Source: Chondrinema litorale (GTDB lineage Bacteria > Bacteroidota > Bacteroidia > Cytophagales > Flammeovirgaceae). From it: DNA of 64,000 bases. Location of the stretch: the NCBI RefSeq assembly GCF_026250525.1, contig NZ_CP111044.1:186001-250000 (forward strand), read 5' to 3'. The notes beneath the pieces are model-generated. The model was not told where the DNA came from. It worked only from the letters and a program-made list of their open reading frames with translations, and made no database searches. Position 1 is the first letter of the stretch. The number at the start of each line of letters is the position of its first letter. A program made the translations under genes and the position numbers. This document shows positions 20,654 through 32,096 of the stretch, in pieces.

Positions 20654-20691
20654 ACATGATTGACTATTTTCTAATCAATACAATTAAAAAT

Positions 20692-23600
20692 ATGAAATTG
20701 AAATTAATACACCAAGTTTTATACATGTCTAAATTAGCATTGTTTGGACTTTTACTTCAGTCATTACTTTATTCTGTGCTTACTGCCAAAGACAGTTACG
20801 GACAGAAGAGTATCAATGATGTTTATTTGGAAGTAAATGTGAAAAATGCTTCTATAAAGGAGGTGCTGAACCAAATAGAAGCAAAGACAGACTTTATATT
20901 TGTTTACGAGGCGGGTAATATAAAAAGGCTGGATAATGTTTTTAGCTTCAACTATAATAGTGAGTCGCTCGGAAACATTCTCAGAAAGGTTTCTAAAGAC
21001 ACAGGCTTGTCTTTTAAGAGAGTGAATAATACCATTTCGCTAAGTATTTTAGAAAGTAAACATCCTGTAGTAGAAGAAAAAGTAATTGAAGAAATCACCC
21101 AGATAAAAGTTTCGGGTGTAGTAACTTCTAAAGAAGATGGCGAACCACTGCCGGGAGTAAGTATAATTATAAAAGGAACTACCACAGGTTCTACAACTGA
21201 TCTTGATGGTAATTACTCTCTAAATGCCACTAGCGGCGATATTTTGCAGTTTAGCTATATCGGTTTTCTCACCCAAGAAGTGGAAATAAATAACCAAAGT
21301 CAGATAAATGTTACGCTCGAAGCCGATCTGGAAGAGCTAGAAGAAGTAGTGGTAATTGGTTACGGTGAGCAGAAAAAAGAAACATTAACTGGTTCAGTAG
21401 TGAGTACTTCTGGTGAAGTTCTTCAAAGAAGCCCAGTGCCCAACATCAGTAACTCTTTACAAGGTAGATTACCGGGTGTAATTGCCACTAACCAAACTGG
21501 TGAACCGGGTAGAGATGATGCACAAATTCTTATTCGTGGTAGAAGTACTTTTGGAAATACTCAGCCATTACTGGTTGTTGATGGTGTAATTAGACCAACT
21601 GATGGTTTAGGTAGAATTGATCCTCAAAACATAGAAAGTATTACTGTTCTAAAAGATGCATCTGCTGCAATTTATGGTGCGAGAGCAGCGAATGGTGTTA
21701 TTCTAATTAAAACTAAAAGAGGAGTAATTAGCGATAAACCACAGTTCAATTTTAGTTTTAATCAAGGTTTTAGCCAGCCAACCAGAATTTTGGATGTGTT
21801 AGATGCTGCTACTTACGCAGAAGTAAGAAACGAAGCTGAGTTAAGAAATGGAGCAACTACCGCTCTTTATACAGATGAAGATATTCAGAAATGGTTCTAG
21901 TCCGCTTACTCATCCTAATACCGATTGGGTAGATGAGACTTTAAAATCTTGGTCGCTACAGAATAAGATGAATTTGTCTGTAAATGGAGGTAGTAAAAAT
22001 GTGCAGTATTTTATTGCGATTGGTGCTCAAAACCAAGATGGTCACTTCAAAAACAACCCAACTAATTACAAACAGTTTAACCTAAGATCTAATATTGATG
22101 CGAATATTACTGATAACTTTAAAGTCTCTTTGAACTTAGCTGGTAGGCTAGAGAAAAGGAATTATCCATCAACTGGTACTTGGGTAAACTTTGTGAATAT
22201 TCTTTCTGCTGAGCCAACATTGCATACCCGCTATCCAAACGGATTAATTGCTCCGGGTAGATTTACTGAAAATCCATTGTTGCGCGATCAGGTAGGTTAC
22301 TTAAGACAAGAAAGTATCCCAATACAAACTTCTTTGTTTATAGATTATAAAGTACCGTTTGTGAAAGGCTTATCTTTTGTAGGTTCTTATAGCTTCGATT
22401 TTACAAATGGTTTTGATAAAAAATTCGAGAAACCATATTTCTACTGGCAGTACGATCCAGCAACTGAGGAGTATAACTATTTGCAATCTAATGTAATCTC
22501 TAGCCCAACTGTTACTGATGCATTCAGCAGAATGTTTGTAAACACTTATAACATCAGAGCGAACTACAAAAGAGATTTTGGAAAACATAACATCAATTTG
22601 ATGCTTGGTGCAGAAAGAGCACAAACAAAAGGAAATAGTGCCTCAGCATTTAGAAAAAACTTTCCGACAACCTCATTGCCAGACATCAATTTTGGTAGCT
22701 CAGACCCTGCTGACCAAAGTACATCTGGTTCTTCTTATCTTACAAGAAGAGACAACTATTTCGGTAGAGCCACTTACAACTTTAGCGAAAAATATCTGGC
22801 TGAATTCTTATTTAGATACGACGGTTCACCAGTTTTTCCAGAAGATAATCGTTACGGATTCTTCCCGGGAGTTTCTGTGGGTTGGGTAGCTTCAGAAGAG
22901 CCATTTTTACAAAGTGCAACAGCTATAGACTTTTTGAAAATTAGAGCTTCTTATGGTCAATTAGGTAATGACAATATCGATGAATCTTATGCTTATTTAA
23001 GTGCTTATTCAATCGGTACAGCTTACAACTTTGGGGGAACCGATGTATTAGGTTTGTATCCGGTAGTATTGCCGAACCCAACGTATACTTGGGAGGTTTT
23101 GAGAACTACCAACGTTGGTTTCGAAGCTTCTTTGTGGAATGATCTATTAGGAATCGAACTAGATGTATTTAAGCAAAACAGAACGAACATTCTGGCACAA
23201 AGGCAATTGAGTATTTCTAGCACTTATGGTTTCCCTGGCTTACCTCCAGAAAACATTGGTGAAGTAGAAAACCACGGCTTTGAGCTAGTGCTAACTCACT
23301 TCAACAGAATAAATAAGTTAAATTATAAGATACGTGGTAATGTGTCTTTCGCCAGAAATAAATATGTATTCTTTGATGAAGTACCAGCCGGAGAAGATTA
23401 CCAAAACCAAACTGGTAACCCAATTGGTGCTGTGCTCATCTGGCCAACAGACGGCATTTATTCAACTCAAGAAGAGATTGATGCTACTCCTCACTTAGAC
23501 AATGCAAAACCGGGTGATTTAAAATATGTAGATAAAAACGGTGATGGGTTGATCAACAGTAACGATCAATATAGAACGAATTTATCTAATACACCAGAGG

Positions 23601-24073
23601 TAGTTTTTGGTATGGATATGAATTTCAACTACAAAAACTTTGACCTCAGCCTTTTCTTCCAAGGTCAGGCAAGAGCATTGTATTTTCCGGGTATAACTAG
23701 TTTGGGTGGTGCTAGCAACAGTGCAGTTATCAGAGCTCAAGACAGATGGACAGTAGATAACATCGATGGAACCATGCCGGCTTCAGGTGGAAACTTTGCT
23801 CAGTTCAGCGAATTCAATTTGTACAGTGCCTCTTTTGTAAGGTTAAAAAACGTGGAGATTGGTTACACCTTACCAAATGTAGTTGCCCAAAAATTGAAGT
23901 TGAGCAATTTACGCGTGTATCTCAACGCATTTAACGTCTTCACTTTGAGTGAGATAGACTTTATGGATCCGGAAGGTAGGGCAGATGGTAGTGATCCGAA
24001 TTCTAGCAGAACAGATGCGAATTACTATCCTCAGTTGAGAGTGTTTAATGCCGGTGTTAATGTTTCATTCTAA
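20692..24073 (+). pseudogene. SusC/RagA TonB-dependent transporter with STN domain, frameshifted
   Basis: Two overlapping frames together make one SusC protein of about 1,125 residues. The start is taken at ATG 20692 (MKLKLIHQVLYMSKLALFG.., signal sequence) rather than 20584, whose added residues read through a folded leader. Order: STN domain (NASIKEVLNQIEAKTDFIFVYE), carboxypeptidase-regulatory-like domain, LEEVVVIGYG junction, plug, then a stop at 21898-21900 just after EDIQKWF. The barrel continues in another frame (FRNGSSPLTHPNTDWVDE..) to 24073. Loss of one copy of an 8-base repeat ATTCAGAA at 21883, or a 1-base insertion, would explain it: restoring the repeat gives EDIQKFRNGSSP, the normal family sequence. 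Probably non-functional, or a sequencing error. Confidence 0.85.
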
Positions 24074-24085
24074 ATCTCGAATATT

Positions 24086-25783
24086 ATGCATAAAAATATA
24101 ATTTGGATATCACTATTTATTTTAGCCTTATTCAGTTGTGAAAAAGACTATCTGGATATCACTCCATCAGATAGAATTGTATCTGAGCAAGTTTGGGGAG
24201 ATGCAAATTTGGTTGAATTGTATGTAAATCAATTGTATCAGGGAGTTCCTCACGGTTTCGAAAGACACTTGTGGTCTAAATACTGCGACGAAGCATATGG
24301 TGACAATACTTGGTTATTAGGAACTTGGAATGCAGATAATATCTCAGGTTTCGGGCAAAGTAGTAACTGGATAGATTATTACGAGAGAGGCTACCAATAC
24401 ATCAGGCAATCGAACATCTTTTTACAAGAGATTGAAAACTCTGTTGTTTAAGCAGACAGACAAGAAGAGTTAACGGCGCAAGTGCGCTTTATTAGAGCTT
24501 TTGTGTATGCTAATTTGCTTTGGAGATACGGTGGAGTTCCGATCGTAGATGAAGTTTATGAATTAGGAGACGAAGTACAGTTTGCCAGAAATTCTTACGA
24601 TGAAGTGCTCAATTACATCATTACAGAGCTAGATGCTTCTATGAACAGCTTACCAGATCAATATGCACCAAACGATGGTGATTTTGGTAGAGCTACCAAG
24701 CATGCTGCAATGGCATTAAAATCAAGATTGTATCTGTATGCTGCGAGTGAGTTAGAAAACCCAGAAGGTGATGTAAGCAAATGGCAAAAAGCGGCTGATG
24801 CTGCGAAAGCAATCATTGACTTAGGTGCATATGCACTAGAACCAGAATACGAGAATACATTTTTAGATGAAAACAACGAGCAGATTTATGTGCGTACTTT
24901 TAGCCAAACCAATGGTCATTTAGTTACTTTCTTGAATACCAATCACACTTATGGTGGTTGGGGAGGTTGGGGAGGCAGAAATGCTCCTTCTCAAAATTTG
25001 ATTGAAGATTACGAAACTGCCGATGGTGAGTTAATCTTAAATGCAGATGGCACAATTAACGAAGCTTCTGGTTACGATCCGCAAAACCCATATGTAAATA
25101 GAGACCCAAGATTCTATCAATCTGTAATTTATCAAGGCGATATTTTTAGACCAGATGCACGTGGAGCTGCAAGTCCAGAGTACGATGTGTCCCAAGAAGC
25201 AACTGGTTTAGATGGCAATGGCGATCCAATTCTAACAGGTATTACTGGTATCGATTGCTACAAAGTAAATGGCGATAATTCAAGGACATCTTATAGTCTT
25301 AAAAAATTTATAGATAAAAACTTGATCATCAGTAGGTCAAATGGTGGTTATCCTCAGCCTTGGATATTCTTTAGATTGGGCGAAACTTATTTGAACTATG
25401 CAGAAGCCATGTATGAATTGGGTGATGAAAGTGCAGCCAAACAATATGTGAATTTGATAAGGCAAAGAGCTGGCATGCCAGACTTAGACGAAAGTTTAAC
25501 AGGAGAAGCATTAAGAGATAGAATTAGGCATGAAAGACGAATCGAATTAGTGTTTGAAGGCCATCGCTTTTTCGATATAAGAAGATGGAAAATTGCACCA
25601 GAAGTTGAATCGGAAGACATACGAGGAGTAGATATTTTCAGGATGCCAGATAACTCACTTTACTATGTAGAAAAAGTGCTTATTGAACGACCAGAATGGC
25701 AAGATAAATTCTATTACATACCAATTCCACGCTCTGAGATAAACAAAAATACCGGAGTAAATCAAAGTCCGGGTTGGGAGTAA
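24086..25783 (+). pseudogene. SusD/RagB lipoprotein interrupted by an in-frame stop
   Basis: A 565-codon SusD frame with a single TAA at 24449-24451 (codon 122). Before it: lipobox LALFSC and a normal SusD N-terminus (YLDITPSDRIVSEQVWGD.. YIRQSNIFLQEIENSVV). After it, in the same frame and with no base lost: ADRQEELTAQVRFIRAFVYANLLWRYGGVP and the full C-terminal domain (FFRLGETYLNYAEAMYELG, IRHERRIELVFEGHRFFDIRRW). One substitution from GAA, AAA or CAA would create the stop. The 433-residue second part has a possible GTG start at 24482 but would lack an export signal, so it should not work alone. It pairs with the broken SusC 12 bases upstream. Confidence 0.85.
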
Positions 25784-25809
25784 AGAATCAGGAAGTTTTG
25801 TAAATTAAG

Positions 25810-25833
25810 GGAGGATTAACTTCCTCCTTTTTT
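25810..25833 (+). terminator. Rho-independent terminator after SusD
   Basis: GGAGGA / TCCTCC stem with a 6-base loop followed by six T. It lies 26 bases after the SusD stop and 18 bases before the GH95 gene, so GH95 may be expressed partly by read-through or from its own promoter. Confidence 0.7.
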
Positions 25834-25850
25834 AGGATAAATTTAAACAA

Positions 25851-28361
25851 ATGTTACGCTTATTTTCACACGGTATGAGATATACTTTATCAGTTTTATT
25901 ACTATCAATTTTTTTAATCAGCTGTTTAGATAATCGACAAACGACAACAGAAGAAAAAGACTACAAGTTATGGTACGATGAACCTGCAAGCAACTGGAAT
26001 GAAGCGCTTCCAATTGGTAATGGTCGATTAGGTGCTATGGTTTTTGGTGGCACAGAAAAAGACCAAATTCAACTCAACGAAGAAACTGTTTGGGCAGGCG
26101 AACCGGGAAACAATGTTTTGCCAGCTTTAAAAGATAAACTGTCTGAAATTAGAAAATTGATATTTGCAGGGAAGCACAAAGAACCGCACGAATTGGCTAT
26201 GGAAGCATTGCCAAGGTATGCAGCAGAAGATAATAATTATGGGATGCCTTATCAGACTGTGGGAAACCTTTTCCTTGAATTTCCGGGGCACAATTCAGTA
26301 GAAAACTACTACCGCGATTTAAATATTTCTGATGCGGTGGCGTCGGTTTCATACGAGTTAGATGGAGTGAATTATAAAAGGGAAATAATATCTTCTTTTA
26401 CAGATAATGTGATTATGATCAAACTTTCTGCTAATGCTGCAGGAAGCATCAATTTAAACCTTGGTTTCGATAGTCCGCAAGAGAACCACACAGTAAAATC
26501 AGAAAATGGTATTTTAAAGCTTTCAGGAGTATCAGGTGATTTTGATAGTAAGAAAGGTAAAGTAGAATTTGTAACCATTTGCAAACCAGTGTTGGATGGT
26601 GGTGAATTGAGTAAGATTAAGAACGGTTTGAGTATCAAGTCGGCTAATTCAGTAATGCTATATATTTCAGTAGGAACCAATTTTAAAAATTATAAAGATG
26701 TTTCTGGTGATGCATTAGCTACTGCTAATCAATATTTAGATAAAGCAATTAACAATTCTTTCGATTCAGCACTGAGCAAGCATACAGCTTTTTACAAAAA
26801 TCTATTCGATAGAGTAAGTCTTGATCTTGGAGAAACAGATTCTCTTAAAAAAACTACTGATGTTAGAATTGAAGAATTTGCAACTGCCAACGATCCGCAA
26901 TTCATTTCACTTTATTTTCAATTCGGTAGATATTTGTTGATTTCAAGCTCGCAACCGGGAGGTCAACCAGCGAACTTACAAGGAATCTGGAATGACATGA
27001 TCGCCCCACCTTGGGATAGCAAATACACAGTTAACATCAATACTGAGATGAATTATTGGCCGGCAGAGGTAACTAACTTACCTGAGATGCATGAGCCACT
27101 TTTCGATATGCTCAAAGATTTATCGGTAACTGGCCAGCAAACGGCTACTGAAATGTATGGTGCAGGTGGTTGGAACATGCACCACAACACCGATTTATGG
27201 CGAATGACAGGGCCAGTTGATGGCGCATTTTACGGCTTGTGGCCAATGGGTGGCGCATGGTTGAGTCAGCATTTATGGCAACATTATTTATATTCTGGTG
27301 ATGAGGCATTTTTGCAAGAAGTTTATCCCATTTTAAAAGGAGCAGCACAATTTTATGTAGATGTGCTTCAAGAAGAGCCTGAACATGGTTGGTTGGTAGT
27401 TGTACCTTCTATGTCACCAGAAAATTCGCATCACAGTGGCGTTTCTATTACAGCAGGAACTACAATGGATAATCAATTGGTTTTTGATGTGTTTTCTAAT
27501 TTAATTACTGCTAGCAATGTGCTCAATACTGATACTGATTTTGCAAAGATAGTTGAGCAGAAAAGAGCAAAATTACCTCCGATGCAAATTGGAAAATTGA
27601 GCCAGTTGCAAGAATGGATGTACGATTGGGACAGAGAAGACGACAAACACAGACATGTTTCTCATTTATACGGATTATTCCCTTCTAATCAGATTTCGCC
27701 TTATTCGCATCCAGAATTATTTCAAGCTTCTAAAAACTCTCTAGTTTACAGAGGAGATGAATCAACTGGTTGGTCAATGGGATGGAAGGTTAACCTTTGG
27801 GCACGATTGCTAGATGGCAACAGGGCATTTAAATTAATCGCAGATCAACTGAGTCCTGTACCAATCGGGGAAAGTTCTAGCAAAGGAGGTACTTATCCAA
27901 ATTTGTTTGATGCGCATCCACCTTTCCAGATCGATGGCAATTATGGCTGTACTTCTGGTATTGCAGAAATGTTGGTACAAAGCCACGATGGCGCAATACA
28001 AATACTTCCGGCTGTGCCAGATAGTTGGAAAACTGGAACCGTAAAAGGTTTAAGAGCTAGAGGTGGTTTTGATATAAAAGAACTTACTTGGGAAAACGGT
28101 AAAATTAAAACATTAACTATTCAATCTAATTTGGGTGGAAAGCTGCGTTTGAGAGTGCCTCATGAACTACAACCAGAAGGTAGTTTTGAGTTAGCAGTTG
28201 CAGAAGGGGATAACCCAAATCCATTCTTTCAAAAAGCAGGAATTAAAGATCCTTTGGTTTCTAATCAAGTGAATTTTAGCAAGTTGGCATTGCCTCAAAC
28301 TTTACAATTTGATGTAGAAACTGAGAAAGGAAAAACATATTCATTTGGTATGAAAAAATAG
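25851..28361 (+). CDS. GH95-family alpha-L-fucosidase lipoprotein
   Basis: 836 residues, lipobox FLISC. The N-terminal GH95 signature KLWYDEPASNWNEALPIGNG with RLGAMVFGG opens a beta-domain (about 38-270). The (alpha/alpha)6 barrel holds the family catalytic motifs LQGIWNDMIAPPWDSKYTVN with INTEMNYWPAE, HVSHLYGLFPSNQI, and PFQIDGNYGCTSGIAEML, the last containing the Asp that activates water in GH95 enzymes. It removes terminal alpha-1,2-linked L-fucose (some members act on L-galactose). The gene is intact although its SusC, SusD and downstream neighbours are broken, and the sugar dehydrogenases at 32.1-34.1 kb fit fucose use. Confidence 0.92.
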   Translation: MLRLFSHGMRYTLSVLLLSIFLISCLDNRQTTTEEKDYKLWYDEPASNWNEALPIGNGRLGAMVFGGTEKDQIQLNEETVWAGEPGNNVLPALKDKLSEIRKLIFAGKHKEPHELAMEALPRYAAEDNNYGMPYQTVGNLFLEFPGHNSVENYYRDLNISDAVASVSYELDGVNYKREIISSFTDNVIMIKLSANAAGSINLNLGFDSPQENHTVKSENGILKLSGVSGDFDSKKGKVEFVTICKPVLDGGELSKIKNGLSIKSANSVMLYISVGTNFKNYKDVSGDALATANQYLDKAINNSFDSALSKHTAFYKNLFDRVSLDLGETDSLKKTTDVRIEEFATANDPQFISLYFQFGRYLLISSSQPGGQPANLQGIWNDMIAPPWDSKYTVNINTEMNYWPAEVTNLPEMHEPLFDMLKDLSVTGQQTATEMYGAGGWNMHHNTDLWRMTGPVDGAFYGLWPMGGAWLSQHLWQHYLYSGDEAFLQEVYPILKGAAQFYVDVLQEEPEHGWLVVVPSMSPENSHHSGVSITAGTTMDNQLVFDVFSNLITASNVLNTDTDFAKIVEQKRAKLPPMQIGKLSQLQEWMYDWDREDDKHRHVSHLYGLFPSNQISPYSHPELFQASKNSLVYRGDESTGWSMGWKVNLWARLLDGNRAFKLIADQLSPVPIGESSSKGGTYPNLFDAHPPFQIDGNYGCTSGIAEMLVQSHDGAIQILPAVPDSWKTGTVKGLRARGGFDIKELTWENGKIKTLTIQSNLGGKLRLRVPHELQPEGSFELAVAEGDNPNPFFQKAGIKDPLVSNQVNFSKLALPQTLQFDVETEKGKTYSFGMKK

Positions 28362-28421
28362 CCTAATCAGAACAGAAGGTTGTTTGAGTTGGTCTGCATA
28401 TTTATTTTAAGCTAGTAAATT

Positions 28422-31400
28422 ATGAAAAGTATTAACTATTTAATAATCAATAGTTTAGTAGTAATGTTATTCATTATTATTGAAAGTTGTACAAAACAAA
28501 AAGGAAATACGATAGAATCAACTCAAACACTTTTCAAGTTATTAGATGCTGAGGAAACTGGAATCAGTTTTTCCAACCAACTCAGCCCGAGTTACGACAA
28601 CAACATCATTGAATTTAACTACTTCTTCAACGGCGGAGGGGTGGCACTTGGCGATGTAAATAACGATGGCAAAACAGATGTTTTCTTAACAGGAAATATG
28701 GTGAGCTCGGCTTTGTATCTCAATCAAGGAGATTTAAAATTTGAAGATGTAACAACCAACGTAGGCTTGCAAACAGATAGATGGGCAACTGGTGCAACAA
28801 TGGTAGACATCAACGAAGATGGATTGCTAGATATCTATGTTTGTTTTTCTGGTTTGGGAACTGATGCTTCTCGAAAAAATAGTTTCTACATCAATCAAGG
28901 AATTTCTGAGGATGGTCAGCCAGTATTTAAAGACATGGCAACTGAAACAGGTTTGGCAGACATAGGTTATTCTACGCAAGCCGCTTTTTTCGATTATGAC
29001 AAAGATGGAGATTTAGATGCTTACATTCTAACGGCTTACCACGATAAATCGAATCCCAATTTTCCTAAAAACAAAGTGAACAATGGTGAATCTCCTAGCA
29101 CAGATAGACTGTAACGAAATGATGGTTTAGATGAAAATGGCTTGCCAAAATTTACCAATATTTCGAGCTTGGCAGGAATTACTTTTGAAGGTTACGGGCT
29201 AGGCATTGCCATTAACGATATCAATGGAGATGGTTGGGAAGATATTTATGTGGCAAACGATTTCATTTACGACGATTTGCTATACATCAACCAAGGCAAT
29301 GGTTCATTCAAAGAAGAAGCTGCCAATTACCTAAAACATCAAAGCCGCTTTTCTATGGGTTGCGATATAGCCGATGTAAACAATGATAATTTGATGGATA
29401 TTGTGGTGTTGGACATGCTTCCGGCAGATAATCATCGACAAAAAATGATGAGTACAGCAACCAGCTACGAGAAGTTTAAAATTGAATTAAATCGTGGTTA
29501 TCAGCCGCAATACAGCCGCAACATCTTCCAATTAAACAAGGGCAAAAATGAGGCAGGTAAAAACGTGTTTAGCGAAGTGGGTTATCAGGCAGGCATATAC
29601 AAAACAGATTGGAGTTGGTCGCCACTGATTGTCGATTTAGATAATGATGGTTACAGAGATTTGTTTATTACCAATGGTATTCCCAAAGACATTACCAACA
29701 ACGATTACATTGCTTATAGAGAAAGCCACATCAACCCCAATGCAGATTATGATGTTTTAAAGAAAGATTTCTTGAACTACATCGAGCAATTACCAAATAC
29801 GGATTTTGCCAATTACTTGTATCGAAATAATGGTTGGGATAGCAGCGAAAGTGCCTTTACTTTCACCGATATGTCAAAGAGTTGGGGATTCGATGTAAAG
29901 ATTTGCTCAAATGGTGCTGGCTATGCAGACTTAGATAATGATGGCGATTTAGATTTGGTAATCAATAATTTAAATCAGCGAGCTTTTGTCTATGAGAATA
30001 CAAGCAAAGTTGACAAACAGAAATCTTTAAGAGTTCGCTTACATGGCACTGCTCAAAACCTTGATGGAATTGGAAGTACAATAAGCATTAAATATGGGGA
30101 TCACATTCAATCGCAACATCAATCATTGGTGAGAGGTTTTCAATCTTCACAAGAACCGATTTTGCATTTTGGTTTGGGCAATGTAGATACAGTAGATCAA
30201 CTTGAAATAACTTGGCCAGATGGCAATCAGCAAGTTTTGAAAGATATAGCAACTGGGCAGGTTTTAGATATTTATTATAAAAATGCCCAAAGTTCAGAGT
30301 TAACTCCATCTACCAACAATTCAAAGCAACTACTTACAGAAATCACTAATAAAATCGGTATCGATTATGCGCATGAAGAGAATGAGTTTGATGAATTTAA
30401 AGCTGAGTTTTTATTGCCACATCTTTATTCTAAACAGGGGCCGGGAATTGCAGTAGGAGATATAAACGGTGATGGATTGGAAGATTTTGTGATTGGTGGA
30501 TCATTAGGTAAAAGTACTCTGGTTTATAAGCAAACATCTAAAGGGAAATTTACAAAAAGTGAAATAACACAAAATGCCAATCGCGAAGATATGGGGCTTT
30601 TACTTTTCGATTGTGATAATGACAGCGATTTGGATTTATACATTGTGAGTGGAGGTAGTGAATATCAGGCAAACACACCGCCTTATCAAGATCGGTTGAT
30701 GCTCAATGATGGCGATGGAAATTTTGAGTTTGAACCAAGAGCATTGCCTAAAATGTTTACCAGTGGATCTTGTGTTACTGCTGCTGATTACGACAAAGAT
30801 GGAGTCCTCGATCTTTTTGTGGGAGGAAGAATAGAAACTGGTAGATATCCGCTGCCAGTGAGGAGTTATATTTTGAGAAATGAGGGTGGTAAGTTTAGTG
30901 ATGTAACGCTAGAAGCTTGCAGAGAAATGTTTAGCTTGGGCTTGGTTACTTCTGCCATCTGGACAGATTTTGATAATGATCAAAACATAGATTTAATCGT
31001 TGCGGGAGAGTGGATGCCACTTACTTTCTTTAAAAATCAAAATGGTAGATTTATAAATATTACAGAGAATTCTGGTATTCAGCAACATTCTGGTTGGTGG
31101 AATAGCTTGGCTGCGGCAGACTTCGACAAAGATGGCGACATAGATTACATTGCAGGAAATCTTGGTCTAAACTCTAATTTTCAAGCTTCGGTAAAAGAGC
31201 CAGTGCAAGTGTATGCACACGATTTTGATGACAATGGCAGTCTTGATCCAATTCTAACCAAATACACACAAGGAGTGAGCTATCCGGTTGCTGGCAGAGA
31301 TGAGCTGATTAGCCAAATGATGATTTACACCAGAAAGAAATTTCCTAGATACGATCAATATGCAGATGTAACGATAAATGAGCTTTTCACAGAGCAAAAG

Positions 31401-32021
31401 TTGAATGAGGCTTACAAAGCAAAAGCTACTTATTTTAAAAGTGCTTATGTGGAAAATTTGGGAAATGGTCAATTTAAAATGCACGATTTACCTGCTGAAG
31501 CTCAAACTGCTCCGGTGTATGGAATTTTAGTAGCCGATATGAACACAGACGGAAATCTGGATATTTTACTCACCGGTAATTCTTATTCTGCGGATTATAT
31601 GTCTGGTCAGTATGATGCTTCTTATGGGCAATTAATCACTGGTGATGGAAATGGAAAGTTTAAGCCAGCGAGTTTAGCAGAAAGTGGTTTTATGGCTGAT
31701 GGTGATAGAAAGAGTCTGACTAGCATTCATAGTACAGATGGAAAGCCATTAGTAGTTTCTCTTGCCAACAATGGCAAATTGAAAGCTTTTTCTTATGCAC
31801 AAGAATCGCTCACATCAATAAATATTCAACCGATTGAAACTCATGCAGAGCTCAATATGCAAGATGGTTCGGTAATAAAAGAAGAGTTTTATTATGGAAT
31901 CGGTTATCTCTCTCAAGCTTCTCGAATTTTATATGTTCCCAAAGATGTAGTTTCTGTCAAAATTTACGATTCTACTGGTAAAAATAGAATGATTTCTATG
32001 TCGAATGATCAAAACATATAA
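28422..32021 (+). pseudogene. FG-GAP/VCBS and ASPIC-domain lipoprotein interrupted by an in-frame stop
   Basis: A 1,200-codon frame with one TAA at 29112-29114 (codon 231). The sequence reads ..SPSTDRL, stop, RNDGLDENGLPKF.. in the same frame. TAT or TAC (Tyr) to TAA would explain it, giving TDRLYRNDG, the usual family text. The protein has a lipobox-like IIESC, many calcium-binding-type FG-GAP repeats (GDVNNDGKTDVFLTGN, DINEDGLLDIYVCF, DINGDGWEDIYVANDF, DIADVNNDNLMDIVVLDM) and a central ASPIC/UnbV domain (GSTISIKYGDHIQSQ.. LGNVDTVDQLEITWPDG). Such proteins are common surface lipoproteins in SusCD loci, of unclear function. The downstream 959-residue part has no export signal. Confidence 0.85.
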
Positions 32022-32096
32022 ATTTACATTTAGTAAATTATGCCAGAATTTGGCTTAATGTTTTACATTTTTTAATCTAAACAACCTCAAATTATA

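Noticed and set aside
20584..20691. Upstream ATG of the second SusC
   Set aside because: It would add 36 residues without signal character, encoded by a folded leader; the signal peptide starts at ATG 20692.
24449..29114. Recoding or read-through of TAA as an explanation for the interrupted SusD and ASPIC genes
   Set aside because: TAA serves as the normal stop of many intact genes here, the neighbouring SusC is frameshifted, and no common context surrounds the two TAA codons. Mutation is simpler.
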